Made by a program: the position numbers and the translations under genes. Below the pieces are notes generated by a model, which was given only the letters and a program-made list of their open reading frames with translations, ran no database searches and had not been told where the DNA came from. A stretch of DNA of 64,000 nt from Azorhizobium caulinodans ORS 571. GTDB taxonomy: Bacteria; Pseudomonadota; Alphaproteobacteria; Rhizobiales; Xanthobacteraceae. The stretch's first letter is position 1. Every line of letters begins with the position of its first letter. The stretch spans positions 4,407,501 to 4,471,500 of the forward strand of contig NC_009937.1 in the NCBI RefSeq assembly GCF_000010525.1, given 5' to 3'. Below are positions 34,950-43,815 of the stretch, piece by piece.

Positions 34950-36100
34950 CACTGCACCACTCTCAGCTTGGGGGGGCGCATCGGCACAGAAAGCCGGGGC
35001 GAGGACTGGACAAGGTAAGGATCGGGCGCCACCGGATGGGGCGCCTCCAGAAGCACCTGGAACTGGAAATCGGTGGCGGAACGGGCGATGCGGGGCGTGA
35101 GCCAGGCGTGAAACGTGTCGGGGTCGATGCGCACTTCCCCTTGCGGCGCCTCCAGCCGCTGGCCGGCGACCGCCGCACGCACGGCGCGCGCTTCGTCGGT
35201 GCCCGCACGCGCAAGGGCACCCGCCAGCAGTTTCACCGCCATGTAGGAGGCTTCCGCATCGGCACAGGGGATGGGCGCATCCGGGAACATGCGCGCATAG
35301 GCGGAAGTGAAGGCGAGATTGGCGGGCGTCTGCAGCGAGGCGAAATAGACGCTGGAGCTTAGATTGCCCTCGGCCGCCTCCCGCCCGATCTCCACCAGTT
35401 CCGGCTCGGCCAGCGTGCAGCTGGCGACGGGCAGCGTGCGGGCCCGGTCGATGCCCTGGCGCGCGCAGACCGCGTGGAAGGCGCGGAAGAAGGCATAGGC
35501 GCTGGTGCCGATGAGGTTGTTGAAGACGAAATCCGGTTTCTGCTCAACGATGGTCTCGGCCACCCGCTCGAAGTCTGTATCGCCCACGGGGAAGTAACGC
35601 TCGGCCACCACCGTGCCGCTCATCGCCCCGAAGGCCTCGCGGAAAATGCGGTTGTTCTCCCACGCCCAGATATAGTTGGAGCCGATGCAGAAGCCGCGCA
35701 GGCCGACATTGGCCGCAAGATATTCGGCGAGTGGCAGCACATGCTGGTTGGGCGAGGCACCCGTATAGATGACGTTGTCGCAGCTCTCGAAGCCCTCGTA
35801 ATGGGAGGGATACCAGAGCAGGCCGTCATGCTTCTCGAAGCAGGGAATGACTTCCTTGCGGCTTGAAGACGTGTAGCAGCCGATGACGTTACGGATGCCG
35901 GAGCCCAGGAGATCGAGACTGAACCGGCGGTAGGCGGCATTGTCGCCGTGGGGGTCCACGATCACCGGCTCCAGCGTCACCGGGCCGCCGGCGGCTTCGA
36001 GTTCGGCAAAAGCCAGCAGGGCGCCGTTCAGCAGCGTGCGGGCGACGACCCCATAGGGGCCGTTGGCCGAGAACATCACGCCGATGCGGTAGTGCGCCAT
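34949..36100 (-). CDS. amide-sensing binding protein, AmiC-like
   Basis: A 383-residue cytoplasmic periplasmic-binding-protein homologue, close to the 385 residues of Pseudomonas AmiC. The start RIGVMFSANGPYGVVART and the GCYTSSSRKEVIPCFEKHDG and WYPSHYEGFESC segments are typical of AmiC/UrtA-like sensors. It has no signal peptide when started at ATG 36100; an upstream ATG at 36232 would add 44 residues running through the leader hairpin and is unlikely. By analogy it holds the ANTAR partner inactive until an amide or urea-like ligand binds. Confidence 0.85.
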   Translation of the reverse strand: MAHYRIGVMFSANGPYGVVARTLLNGALLAFAELEAAGGPVTLEPVIVDPHGDNAAYRRFSLDLLGSGIRNVIGCYTSSSRKEVIPCFEKHDGLLWYPSHYEGFESCDNVIYTGASPNQHVLPLAEYLAANVGLRGFCIGSNYIWAWENNRIFREAFGAMSGTVVAERYFPVGDTDFERVAETIVEQKPDFVFNNLIGTSAYAFFRAFHAVCARQGIDRARTLPVASCTLAEPELVEIGREAAEGNLSSSVYFASLQTPANLAFTSAYARMFPDAPIPCADAEASYMAVKLLAGALARAGTDEARAVRAAVAGQRLEAPQGEVRIDPDTFHAWLTPRIARSATDFQFQVLLEAPHPVAPDPYLVQSSPRLSVPMRPPKLRVVQ

Positions 36101-36106
36101 GCGGAT

Positions 36107-36149
36107 CCCCACAAAAACAAAAACGCCCGTCGGCTGGAAAGCCGCGGGC
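36107..36149 (-). terminator. leader terminator before amiC, likely antitermination target
   Basis: On the leftward transcript GCCCG-CGGCT-TTCC-AGCCG-A-CGGGC forms a long stem with a single bulge (36125-36149). It is followed by CGTTTTTGTTTTTG ending about 7 bases before the amiC-like ATG. A terminator in this place would stop the operon's own transcript unless overridden, and the operon encodes an ANTAR antiterminator. It could alternatively end read-through from the cyanuric acid operon upstream on the same strand. Confidence 0.65.
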
Positions 36150-36222
36150 GCCGTCGCCACCAACCGAAGCGCCTGCGAATGCAACGCGCGCGTTGGAAAA
36201 GAGCTTCGATGTGACGCAATAT

Positions 36223-36238
36223 TAGGCAACATTGCCTA
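36223..36238. promoter_or_regulatory. palindrome in the amide-operon promoter region
   Basis: TAGGCAA-CA-TTGCCTA is a perfect 7-bp dyad in AT-rich DNA about 125 bases ahead of the amiC-like start. A TTGACA-like hexamer occurs upstream on the same strand at 36280-36275. The dyad is followed by TAATAT, which could serve as a -10 element. It looks like an operator, but no regulator can be named. Confidence 0.45.
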
Positions 36239-36343
36239 TTGCTTGATTTTTAGATTGAGGAGCTTTGCCCCACCTGTCAAGCACCTTTCGATACCTGCTC
36301 GACGACGCAGAACTCAACCTTTGCGTGCTTCAGGAGAGCTTCC

Positions 36344-37414
36344 CTAACCCATCGTCCGCGCGGCGATGACAGCCACCGGCCCACCGCCATCGGGCCCCTG
36401 ATGCTCGCCGCCGCCGGAGACATAGATCTCCGTGTGCCCGACGACGCCCGCCAGCGCACCGGCCACGAACGCGCGGGCATGCCGCGTGGGAGAGATGTCG
36501 CTGTCGTCCAGCATGGTGTGGCGCTTGCCGCGGATGCGCCCGCTGCGGCTGGGCTCCGCCTTGGCGAGCACGATGGTGGCCTCACCGGCTTCAGCGCCCA
36601 GAGCCGACAGAGCCGCTTTCACCGGCGTCACATCGATGGCGTCCGCCATCACGCCATGAGCGATGGCGAGCGGGCCGCTCCAGCCCTCCGACATGCCGAG
36701 CACGACGATCTCGTGGCCCAGAAGCTCGATACCGCTGGAACAGCTCGCGCGCGCCGACCACAGCCCGTAGTCGGCGCAGATGACGGCGTCGGAAAGCGCG
36801 TCTTCCGCCACCTCCCCCAGCGCCAGCGCAATGCCGAGCGCGCTCGCCCCGCGTGAGAGGCCCATGGATTTGAGCGTGTCCGACGTGGCCGTGGTGGCGC
36901 CGCGCGCCTCAGCCTCCTTCACGCGCATGGCGGTGAGAAGCGGGCATTTCACCTGCACGAAATGCACGTCCTCCGGATCGGTGATGCCCGCCGCCGCCAT
37001 GGCCCGCCGTACGGCCTGCGCCACCATCCGCACCTGCCCCATGCGCCCCAGCGCCTCGAAGGGCAGATCCGGCGTGTGCGCGCGGCCGATGGCAAGCGCC
37101 GGGGCCGCTTCGGGAGCGTTTCCCTCCGCCCGTTCGAACACGAGGAAATGGGGCGACATCCCGCCTTCGGTGCCGCCGGACATGACGAGGCACACTTCGT
37201 CTGCCGCAGCTCCCATGTGACCGCGCAGCAGCATCTGGAGCGATTGGACGGCAAAGCCGCGGGAGAAATCGTTCACGCAGCCATTGCCCTCGGTCTTTCC
37301 AAAGATGGCGAGGATGCCCGCAGGCGCGATGGCCCCCGTGGCGATGGCAGCGGCAAGACCCGACACGTCGTCAGGGCTCGCGGTGGCAATGCGGTGGACC
37401 TTGGCGATGGGCAT
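36344..37414 (-). CDS. atzD: cyanuric acid hydrolase (AtzD/TrzD/barbiturase family)
   Basis: A 356-residue enzyme that opens the s-triazine ring of cyanuric acid to carboxybiuret, which decarboxylates to biuret. The family is built of three repeated units with Ser-Lys pairs. Here Lys156 (VQVKCPLL) and Ser226 (RASCSSG) are the pair I recall as catalytic in the A. caulinodans enzyme. VMSGGTEGGMSPH and the C-terminal YVSGGGEHQGPDGGGP are further family marks. It is the last gene of the nine-gene operon, with one base between its start and the preceding stop. Barbiturase activity is the main alternative within the family. Confidence 0.88.
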   Translation of the reverse strand: MPIAKVHRIATASPDDVSGLAAAIATGAIAPAGILAIFGKTEGNGCVNDFSRGFAVQSLQMLLRGHMGAAADEVCLVMSGGTEGGMSPHFLVFERAEGNAPEAAPALAIGRAHTPDLPFEALGRMGQVRMVAQAVRRAMAAAGITDPEDVHFVQVKCPLLTAMRVKEAEARGATTATSDTLKSMGLSRGASALGIALALGEVAEDALSDAVICADYGLWSARASCSSGIELLGHEIVVLGMSEGWSGPLAIAHGVMADAIDVTPVKAALSALGAEAGEATIVLAKAEPSRSGRIRGKRHTMLDDSDISPTRHARAFVAGALAGVVGHTEIYVSGGGEHQGPDGGGPVAVIAARTMG

Positions 37415-37415
37415 G

Positions 37416-38861
37416 TCAGCAGCACCCGGGTTCGAAATGAGCGGCCATGGCGGCCTCCAGCGATGGCAGGGCCGCGGCGAGGTCCGCCATGCCGGCCATG
37501 CCGGCACGCATCTGGGCGAGAAGCTCGGCCCGCACCGCCCGCAGATCGATGCCGGTGATGGCACCGTCGCGCACGATGGTACGGCCACCCACGATCAGCT
37601 CTCGGATGTGGCGGGCAGTGGCGCGGGTCACGACCAGTTCGACGGCATCGAGATCGTCCCGCAGCCGGTCATCCTCCAGCCGGGCCCAGTCCAGCACCAG
37701 CAGGTCCGCCGGTTCACCGGGCGCGAGGCGACCGCCGTCCGCGCGGTTGAGGACGGAGCGGCGGCCGTTCACCAGCGCCATCTCCAGAATGGCGTTCTGT
37801 GTCACCGCCGCCTTGAAGCCGGTGCCGAGGTGCAGGAGATGCGCGAGGCGGATTTCCCGCAGCATGTCGTCGTCCTCATCCATGGCCCGGCCATCGACGC
37901 CGAAGGCCACCCGGCAACCCCGCGCCTTCATCTGGGCCACCGGACCGATGCCCGAGCGCAGATGGAGATTGGAGGACGGGTTGCTGACGATGGTGACGCC
38001 CCGCTCGGCCAGCAGAGCGAGTTCGTCAGGTCGTGCCCAGACGCAATGGGCAAGCGTCAGGCGCTCAGACAGGAGGCCGAGCGCGTCGAGATGCCGGACG
38101 ATGCCGCCGGGATGGGCCTCATCCGCCCAGGCCCGCTGGTAGCGGCTTTCCAGCAGGTGCATATGCACCCGGCGTCCGGTGCGGGCCGACGCCTCGGCCA
38201 CCGCTTCCAGCAGCGCATCCGAGCACCATTGGGGGCCGTTCGGCCCGTACTGGACATCGAAATCCGGCCCGCCCGCCGCTTCCGCCACCGCATCGGCCAG
38301 TTCGATGAAAGCCTTCGGCTCGAGCGACGGACGCAGGAACTGTCGTTCGATCCGGCTGCGCGCCGGCTCAGCAACGCCGCCCAGGACGGAGGCACTCGGT
38401 CCATAGACGAGCGGGTTGCGATCCTTCATCGCGATCGCGAAGCCGACCCGCACGCCCACGTCGCGGGCCGCGCGCGCCACCTCCCGCACCTCGCCTGGAA
38501 GATCGGTGAAGCCCTGCGCGCGGGTGTAGTGCATCATCACCACGCCCGCGCCGCCCAGCGCGCTGTGCGAGAGGGAGAGCGCCGCGGCAAGGTAGGGATC
38601 AACAGACGGGAAGAGGGCCAGATACGGAATCCACGCTTCCAGCGGCTTGCCGCCGGCACCGATGGAACTCGTCCGCACCGGCCGGCCGTGATCGTGGGCG
38701 TTGACGGGCGTCGGCATGACGAAGAGATCGTCCACCGGCCCCTGCGCTGCCAAGAGGGCCTCGATGCGTCCGTCCCGAAGCGTCAGGCGCTTCGGCCCAG
38801 CGGCCGCCCCCCGCGGGTCGGCCAGCAGATGGGCACAGGAGAGCGTGCGGGGCTCGCTCAC
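37416..38861 (-). CDS. amidohydrolase (ATZ/TRZ/cytosine deaminase-like)
   Basis: A 481-residue metal-dependent amidohydrolase. The metal motif is seen as TPVNAHDHGRP near residue 55 (HxH), with HMHLLES and TLAHCVW giving later His ligands and SNPSSNLHLRSG and GVDGRAM following, the order of ATZ/TRZ deaminases. It probably deaminates or dechlorinates a pyrimidine or triazine derivative before ring opening by the next gene product. The stop-start spacing to the hydrolase is one base, and it overlaps the binding-protein gene by 4 bases. The exact substrate is not readable. Confidence 0.8.
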   Translation of the reverse strand: MSEPRTLSCAHLLADPRGAAAGPKRLTLRDGRIEALLAAQGPVDDLFVMPTPVNAHDHGRPVRTSSIGAGGKPLEAWIPYLALFPSVDPYLAAALSLSHSALGGAGVVMMHYTRAQGFTDLPGEVREVARAARDVGVRVGFAIAMKDRNPLVYGPSASVLGGVAEPARSRIERQFLRPSLEPKAFIELADAVAEAAGGPDFDVQYGPNGPQWCSDALLEAVAEASARTGRRVHMHLLESRYQRAWADEAHPGGIVRHLDALGLLSERLTLAHCVWARPDELALLAERGVTIVSNPSSNLHLRSGIGPVAQMKARGCRVAFGVDGRAMDEDDDMLREIRLAHLLHLGTGFKAAVTQNAILEMALVNGRRSVLNRADGGRLAPGEPADLLVLDWARLEDDRLRDDLDAVELVVTRATARHIRELIVGGRTIVRDGAITGIDLRAVRAELLAQMRAGMAGMADLAAALPSLEAAMAAHFEPGCC

Positions 38862-39883
38862 GGGCCCACCTGCGGCGGCACGCGGTCGGCCTTGGGCGGC
38901 AGGAAGGCGCGGTCGAAGACCTGGGCCGGCGCGGGCTTCTTCGGCAGTTCGAAGGCTTCGGAGATCAGATTGATGGCTGTGTCCAACCGCGCGTCGCTGA
39001 TGTCGCCAAGGCCGAGCTGGCGGGCTTCGGGCGTGTCGATGAGCGACTTGTAGACATAGATCAGCCGGCGCTTCTCGATGTCCTTGTTGATGAGCGGCTC
39101 CTTGGCCGCCAGCAGTGCGATAGCGGCATCCGGGTTCTCAACCGTCTCCCTGATGGAGCGGTTGATGGCGCGCAGCAGCCCCTTCACCGCCTCCGGGCTG
39201 TCGTTCGCCAGCTTCCGGGACACCATGATGCCGTTGGAATAAAGATCGATGCCGGCGTCCGAATAGAAGATCCAGCGGAAGTCCTTGTCCGGATCGAGCT
39301 TCAGGGCGACGAGGTTCATGTAGCTGGTGGCGGAGAAGACGGCGATGGAATTCACCTGGCCCTGAAGCAGCATCTGCTCCTGAAGATTGGGCGCCACCTG
39401 CGTGATGGCGATGCTGCCGTACTCAAGCCCGTTGGCCTTCGCCAGAAGGGGCAGCAGCTTGAAGGCGGCGCCGCCCGCAGGCGCGCCGAGCTTGGTGCCG
39501 GCGAGATCCTTCACGCTCTTCACCGGGCTGTCCGCTTTGGTGAGGAGGGCGAAGGGCGCCTTGCTGTAGATCATGTAGACCATGACCGGCGTTTCTGCCG
39601 GGCGCACGGCGGCGTTCTGGATCACGGCATTGATGTCGCCGAAGCCGGCATCATAAACGCCGGACATGATGCGGGTGACGGTCGCGGCCGAACCTTCGCC
39701 CTGATCGATGGTGACGTCCAGATTCTCGGCCTTGAAGTATCCCTTCTCCTGGGCCCAGTAATACCAGGCGTGGAGGCCCTGGAGCTTCCAGTCCAGCGTG
39801 AAGCGGATCTTCACCGGCTCTGCACGGGCGGCTCCCCCTGCCAGCAGGAGCGCGCCCAGGACGGCCACAAGCAATCGTTTCAT
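38858..39883 (-). CDS. NMT1/SsuA-type ABC transporter binding protein 1
   Basis: A 341-residue periplasmic binding protein of the NMT1/THI5-like family used for pyrimidine-, taurine- and sulfonate-like ligands. A signal peptide (LLVAVLGALLLAGGAARA) is followed by KIRFTLDWKLQGLHAWYYWA and KGYFKAENLDVTI, the standard opening. It is encoded next to its permease and ATPase. A paralogue is encoded at the other end of the same operon (43816-44889). A nitrogen heterocycle is the probable ligand. Confidence 0.88.
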   Translation of the reverse strand: MKRLLVAVLGALLLAGGAARAEPVKIRFTLDWKLQGLHAWYYWAQEKGYFKAENLDVTIDQGEGSAATVTRIMSGVYDAGFGDINAVIQNAAVRPAETPVMVYMIYSKAPFALLTKADSPVKSVKDLAGTKLGAPAGGAAFKLLPLLAKANGLEYGSIAITQVAPNLQEQMLLQGQVNSIAVFSATSYMNLVALKLDPDKDFRWIFYSDAGIDLYSNGIMVSRKLANDSPEAVKGLLRAINRSIRETVENPDAAIALLAAKEPLINKDIEKRRLIYVYKSLIDTPEARQLGLGDISDARLDTAINLISEAFELPKKPAPAQVFDRAFLPPKADRVPPQVGP

Positions 39884-39922
39884 CGGTCACTCCCGCAAGT
39901 TGAGCATCGCGTCGGTTGGGCT

Positions 39923-40696
39923 TCAGCCCATGGCGTAGTCGTCCTTGCGCCGCGCCCAGCCGATCACCCGGCCCTCGATGAGGGAGAAGATCGCGTACAG
40001 CCCGACACCGAGTAGCGCGAGCACGAGCAGCCCGGCGAAGACGAGGGGCACGTCGAAGGAGGAAGAGGCGATCATCATCAGATTGCCGATGCCGCGATTG
40101 GAGGCCACGGTTTCGGCGATCACCGTGCCGACGAAGGCGAGCGTGACGGACACCTTCAGCGAGGCGAAGAAATAGGGCATGGCGCGCGGCAGGCCGACGT
40201 TGAACAGGATGTCGAGCTTGGTGGCGCGCAGCGCCTTCATCACGTCCTCCAGTTCCGGCTCTGTGGTGGCAAGGCCGGTGGCCACGTTCACCACGATGGG
40301 GAAGAGGCTCATGATCATGGCCGTGAGCACCGCCGGCACCGTGCCAGCCCCGAACCACAGGACGAAGATCGGCACCACCGCCACCTTCGGGATGGAGGAG
40401 AAGCCGATGAGCAGCGGATAACCCGTGTCATAGGCAAGGCGCGAGGAGCCGATGACGACACCGAGAAGCACGCCGCTGACAATGCCAAGCGCAAAGCCGA
40501 TCAGCGTCGTGTAAAGGGTCTGCACCGTATGCGGCCAGATGGCCGGGGCCTGAAGCCAGAGCGTGGCCAGCACCTGCGAGGGGCGCGGCAGCACGATCTC
40601 CTTGATGTGGAAGATCACGCAGGCGGCTTCCCACAGGACGAAGAAGCCGATGATGACGGCGGTCGAGGAGAGCCGGCGGCGCAAGGCGTAGCTCAT
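39923..40696 (-). CDS. ABC transporter permease, SsuC/ThiX-like
   Basis: A 257-residue inner-membrane permease with about six hydrophobic segments. The EAA loop region (MKALRATKLDILFNVGLPRAMP) and the LGVVIGSSRLAYDTGYPLL segment are typical of the nitrate/sulfonate/taurine permease class. It overlaps the ATPase gene by 4 bases and precedes binding protein 1 by about 40 bases. It is the only permease of the operon, so both binding proteins probably share it. Confidence 0.88.
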   Translation of the reverse strand: MSYALRRRLSSTAVIIGFFVLWEAACVIFHIKEIVLPRPSQVLATLWLQAPAIWPHTVQTLYTTLIGFALGIVSGVLLGVVIGSSRLAYDTGYPLLIGFSSIPKVAVVPIFVLWFGAGTVPAVLTAMIMSLFPIVVNVATGLATTEPELEDVMKALRATKLDILFNVGLPRAMPYFFASLKVSVTLAFVGTVIAETVASNRGIGNLMMIASSSFDVPLVFAGLLVLALLGVGLYAIFSLIEGRVIGWARRKDDYAMG

Positions 40697-41517
40697 GCGG
40701 AGGCCTCCACCGCGGCAGGGCTGCGGGCGGAAACGATCAGGCCACGCAGGCGCTGGGTCAGCGAGACGAAGCCGGGCTCGTAGGTCATCTCGATGGTGCG
40801 CGGGCGGGCGAAGTCCACATGGCAGTCCTCGACGATGCGGCCGGGACGGGCCCGCATGACGCAGACGCGGTTGGCGAGATAGCCCGCCTCCTTCAGATCA
40901 TGCGTGACCAGCAGCACCGTGGGCCGGCGGGTCAGCCAGAGATCCTGAAGGATCGCCCACAGTTCCTCGCGGGTGAACTGGTCGAGGGCGCCGAAGGGCT
41001 CGTCCAGCATCAGCAACTGCGGATCATGGATCAGCGCGCGGCACAGGGAGGCGCGCTGGAGCATGCCGCCGGAGAGCTGCCAGGGGAACTTGTCGCCGAA
41101 GCCCGAGAGCCCCACCTGTGCCAGCAACGCCTCGGCCCGGTCGCGGAACTCGGTCTTCTTCTTGGCCCGGTACTGCTGGCGGAAGGGCGGCACGATCTTC
41201 AGCGGCAGCATGACGTTCTGCCGGATGGTGAGCCAGGGCAGCAGCGTCGGGTTCTGGAAGGCCATGCCCACACGCACCGGCTCGGCACCCACCTCGCGGC
41301 CGGCGACGAAGACATAGCCGACGGAGGCCGGAATGAGCCCCGTCACCAGCTTGAGGATGGTAGACTTGCCGCACCCGGAGGGGCCGACGAGGGCGACGAA
41401 ATCGCCCTGCCCGATCTTGAGATTGGTGGTGCCGAGGGCCTCCACCATGCGCTCGCCGCGGCCATACGTGAGCCGCACGTCCTCAAGCTGGACGAAGGTG
41501 GGCGCATCCTCGTTCAT
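40693..41517 (-). CDS. ABC transporter ATPase, SsuB/TauB-like
   Basis: A 274-residue ABC ATPase. Walker A GPSGCGKST, Q loop AFQNPTLLPWLT, signature LSGGMLQRASL and Walker B LLMLDEPFGALD are typical of the nitrate/taurine/sulfonate class. ATG 41517 overlaps the stop of the upstream amidohydrolase gene; the longer open frame to 42057 is out of step with gene structure there. It energises the adjacent permease. Confidence 0.9.
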   Translation of the reverse strand: MNEDAPTFVQLEDVRLTYGRGERMVEALGTTNLKIGQGDFVALVGPSGCGKSTILKLVTGLIPASVGYVFVAGREVGAEPVRVGMAFQNPTLLPWLTIRQNVMLPLKIVPPFRQQYRAKKKTEFRDRAEALLAQVGLSGFGDKFPWQLSGGMLQRASLCRALIHDPQLLMLDEPFGALDQFTREELWAILQDLWLTRRPTVLLVTHDLKEAGYLANRVCVMRARPGRIVEDCHVDFARPRTIEMTYEPGFVSLTQRLRGLIVSARSPAAVEASA

Positions 41518-42950
41518 GCCGCCGCCTCCGGACGGGCGGCGATGACGGCGGCCAGTGTCTCGTCCGTGTGGAGGGGGCGCGGCTCGGGCATCTGCTGGAT
41601 GACATGGACGGAACGGCCGTGGCCCTTGGTGTCCGCCACCAGCGCGCGGTTCTTCATCACGAAGCGGCCGCGCACCATGGTGTGGCGTGGCAGCCCGACC
41701 ACGGGCCTGCCGTCCCAGGGAGAGATCTTCGAGCGCGACTGAAGATCGGCGTCGCGCAGCGTCCAGGCGTGGTCGAGATCGACGAAGGCGAAATCGGCAT
41801 CGGCGCGGGGCTGAATCACGCCCTTGCGGGGATAGAGACCCCACACCTTGGCCGGATTGACCGCGCTCCAACGCACATAATCGCAGATGGAATAGCGGCC
41901 TGCCGCTACTTCGGTCAGCATGAGCGGCATCTGGGTCTCGACGCCCGGGAAGCCGCAGTCCACGGCCCAGATGTCGGCGCGGGTCTTCTCCTCCGGCGTG
42001 TGGGGCGCATGATCGGTGGCGATCATGTCGATGGTGCCGTCGATGAGGGCCGCCCACAGGGGGGCGTCATTGGCGCTCTCGCGCACTGGCGGATTGACCC
42101 GGATCACGCCCCGGCAGCGGGCATAATCCGCTTCGCCCAACATCATGTAATGCGGGCAGGTCTCGCCCGTGATGTCCACACCGCGCGCCTTGGCATCGCG
42201 CAGCGGCCGCAGTTCGGCGGCGGAGGAGATGTGGAGGATGTGGATGCGCGCGCCCGTCCATTCGGCGAGGATCGCCGCGCGGGCCACCGCCTCCACCGCC
42301 ACCACCGCGGGACGGGAGGCCAGATGGGCAAGCGGATCGGCACGCCCGCTGTCGGTGAGGCGCTGCTGGCGGCGCTCCATCACCGAATTGGTCTCGGCAT
42401 GGAGGGAGATGCGCTTGCCCGTGGGCGCCACCACCTCGAAGGCCTCCAGCATCGCCCCGGTGGAGGGCGAGGGAATGCGGCCGAAGGTGTTACCCATGTA
42501 GCATTTGAAGCCGATGATTCCGGCCTCGATCAGCTCCGACACCTTCCCGATCGTATCCTCGCCCAGCACCGCATAGAGGCCGTAGTCCACATGCGCCTTT
42601 GACGCCGCAATGGCGTGCTTGGCCCTCAGGGTCTCGCCATCGGCCACCGTTGGGATGGTGTTTGGCATGTCGAAGACGGTGGTCACGCCGCCGAAGGCCG
42701 CGGCGGCCGTGCCGCTCTCGAAATCTTCCTTGTGGGTGTAGCCGGGGTCCCGGAAGTGCACGTGCACGTCGATGGCACCGGGCAGGATGTGCAGGCCGGA
42801 AGCATCGAAGGTCTCCTTCGCCTCCGGCATGGCGTCCGCCGCGCCCACCGCGACGATGGTGCCGCCGCGCACGGCAATGGAGGCCTCCAGGACCGTCTCC
42901 GGCGAGACGATCCGACCGCCGTGGATGACCAGATCCGCAGGTTCGCTCAT
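41514..42950 (-). CDS. allantoinase/hydantoinase-like cyclic amidohydrolase
   Basis: A 478-residue binuclear-metal hydrolase of the dihydroorotase/allantoinase group, which opens cyclic ureides. The HxH motif is in DVHVHFRDPGYTHKEDFESG (shortened), the bridging Lys in GFKCYMGNTF, and later ligands in SLHAET, HILHIS and ATDHAPHTPEE. These match allantoinase best. Its role beside a triazine ring hydrolase is unclear: it may act on a hydantoin or dihydropyrimidine that enters the same pathway. It is spaced 10 bases from the upstream dehydrogenase gene. Confidence 0.82.
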   Translation of the reverse strand: MSEPADLVIHGGRIVSPETVLEASIAVRGGTIVAVGAADAMPEAKETFDASGLHILPGAIDVHVHFRDPGYTHKEDFESGTAAAAFGGVTTVFDMPNTIPTVADGETLRAKHAIAASKAHVDYGLYAVLGEDTIGKVSELIEAGIIGFKCYMGNTFGRIPSPSTGAMLEAFEVVAPTGKRISLHAETNSVMERRQQRLTDSGRADPLAHLASRPAVVAVEAVARAAILAEWTGARIHILHISSAAELRPLRDAKARGVDITGETCPHYMMLGEADYARCRGVIRVNPPVRESANDAPLWAALIDGTIDMIATDHAPHTPEEKTRADIWAVDCGFPGVETQMPLMLTEVAAGRYSICDYVRWSAVNPAKVWGLYPRKGVIQPRADADFAFVDLDHAWTLRDADLQSRSKISPWDGRPVVGLPRHTMVRGRFVMKNRALVADTKGHGRSVHVIQQMPEPRPLHTDETLAAVIAARPEAAA

Positions 42951-42960
42951 GTCGCCCTCC

Positions 42961-43752
42961 TCAGAGCATGGCCCAGCCGCCATCGACCGGCATGTCGATG
43001 CCGGTGAGCTGGCGGGAAACGTCGCTGGCGAGGAACAGGCAGGCATTGGCCACGTCCTCGTCGGTGGTCACGCGGCGCAGCGCATAGTCGGCCGCGTGGC
43101 GGGCCATCGCCTCCTCCAGCGTGATGTCGAGCTTCCTGGCCATGTCGGCGCAGACCTTGTCGCGGAAGCGCGGACCGTCGACCATGCCGGGCTCGACGCA
43201 GTTCACGTTGATGTTGTGCGGCCCGACCTCCAGTGCGAAGCTCTTGGTGATGCCGCGCAGGCCCCATTTGGAGGCCGAGTAGGCCATGCGGCCCGCCCGC
43301 CCACGCATGCCGAAGGTGCCGCCCACATTGACGATCTTGCCGTAGCGCCGGGCAATCATGGTCGGCAGGACGGCGCGCATGGTGTGGAAGCAGCCGTTCA
43401 TGTTGAGCGTGACGATCTCGTCGAACTCCTCCGGCGTCGTCTCCACACCCGTCTTGCCGATGGGGCCCGAGCCGCCGGCCACATTGACGAGGATGTCCAC
43501 GGTGCCGAAGGCGTCCAGCGCCCGCGCGGTCGCCGTCTCGCAGGCGGCGGCATCGGTAAGGTCGCACGGCAGCACGATGGCCTCGGCGCGCCGGGCGCGC
43601 ACCTCGTCGGCGATGGGGGCGATGGCGGCGGTGTCGCGGCCGATCAGCACCAGCTTGCAGCCCTCCTCGGCGAACGCGCGGGTGATGGCGGCGCCCATGC
43701 CCTTGGCGGGGCCGGTGATGATCGCCACGCGATCCTTGAGCTTGAGATCCAT
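42961..43752 (-). CDS. short-chain dehydrogenase/reductase
   Basis: A 263-residue SDR enzyme. The cofactor motif TGPAKGMGAAI near residue 13, NVAGG near 91 and the active-site YSASK near 159 are present. The residue 13 places before the active Tyr, normally the catalytic Ser, is Gly here (VNVGGTFGM), with Thr next to it. The protein may use Thr or have reduced activity. It probably performs an oxidoreduction step on the operon's substrate, but nothing fixes which. Confidence 0.82.
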   Translation of the reverse strand: MDLKLKDRVAIITGPAKGMGAAITRAFAEEGCKLVLIGRDTAAIAPIADEVRARRAEAIVLPCDLTDAAACETATARALDAFGTVDILVNVAGGSGPIGKTGVETTPEEFDEIVTLNMNGCFHTMRAVLPTMIARRYGKIVNVGGTFGMRGRAGRMAYSASKWGLRGITKSFALEVGPHNINVNCVEPGMVDGPRFRDKVCADMARKLDITLEEAMARHAADYALRRVTTDEDVANACLFLASDVSRQLTGIDMPVDGGWAML

Positions 43753-43815
43753 TTTGGATGTCCGTTCTTGTTGGGCGCCGCTCCCTTGAGGAGCGGCGCG
43801 AAGGCTTGCCGGTGC

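Noticed and set aside
35474-35866. A 130-codon rightward frame opposite the amiC-like gene
   Set aside because: It is antisense to a clear binding-protein fold and has no motif or ribosome site.
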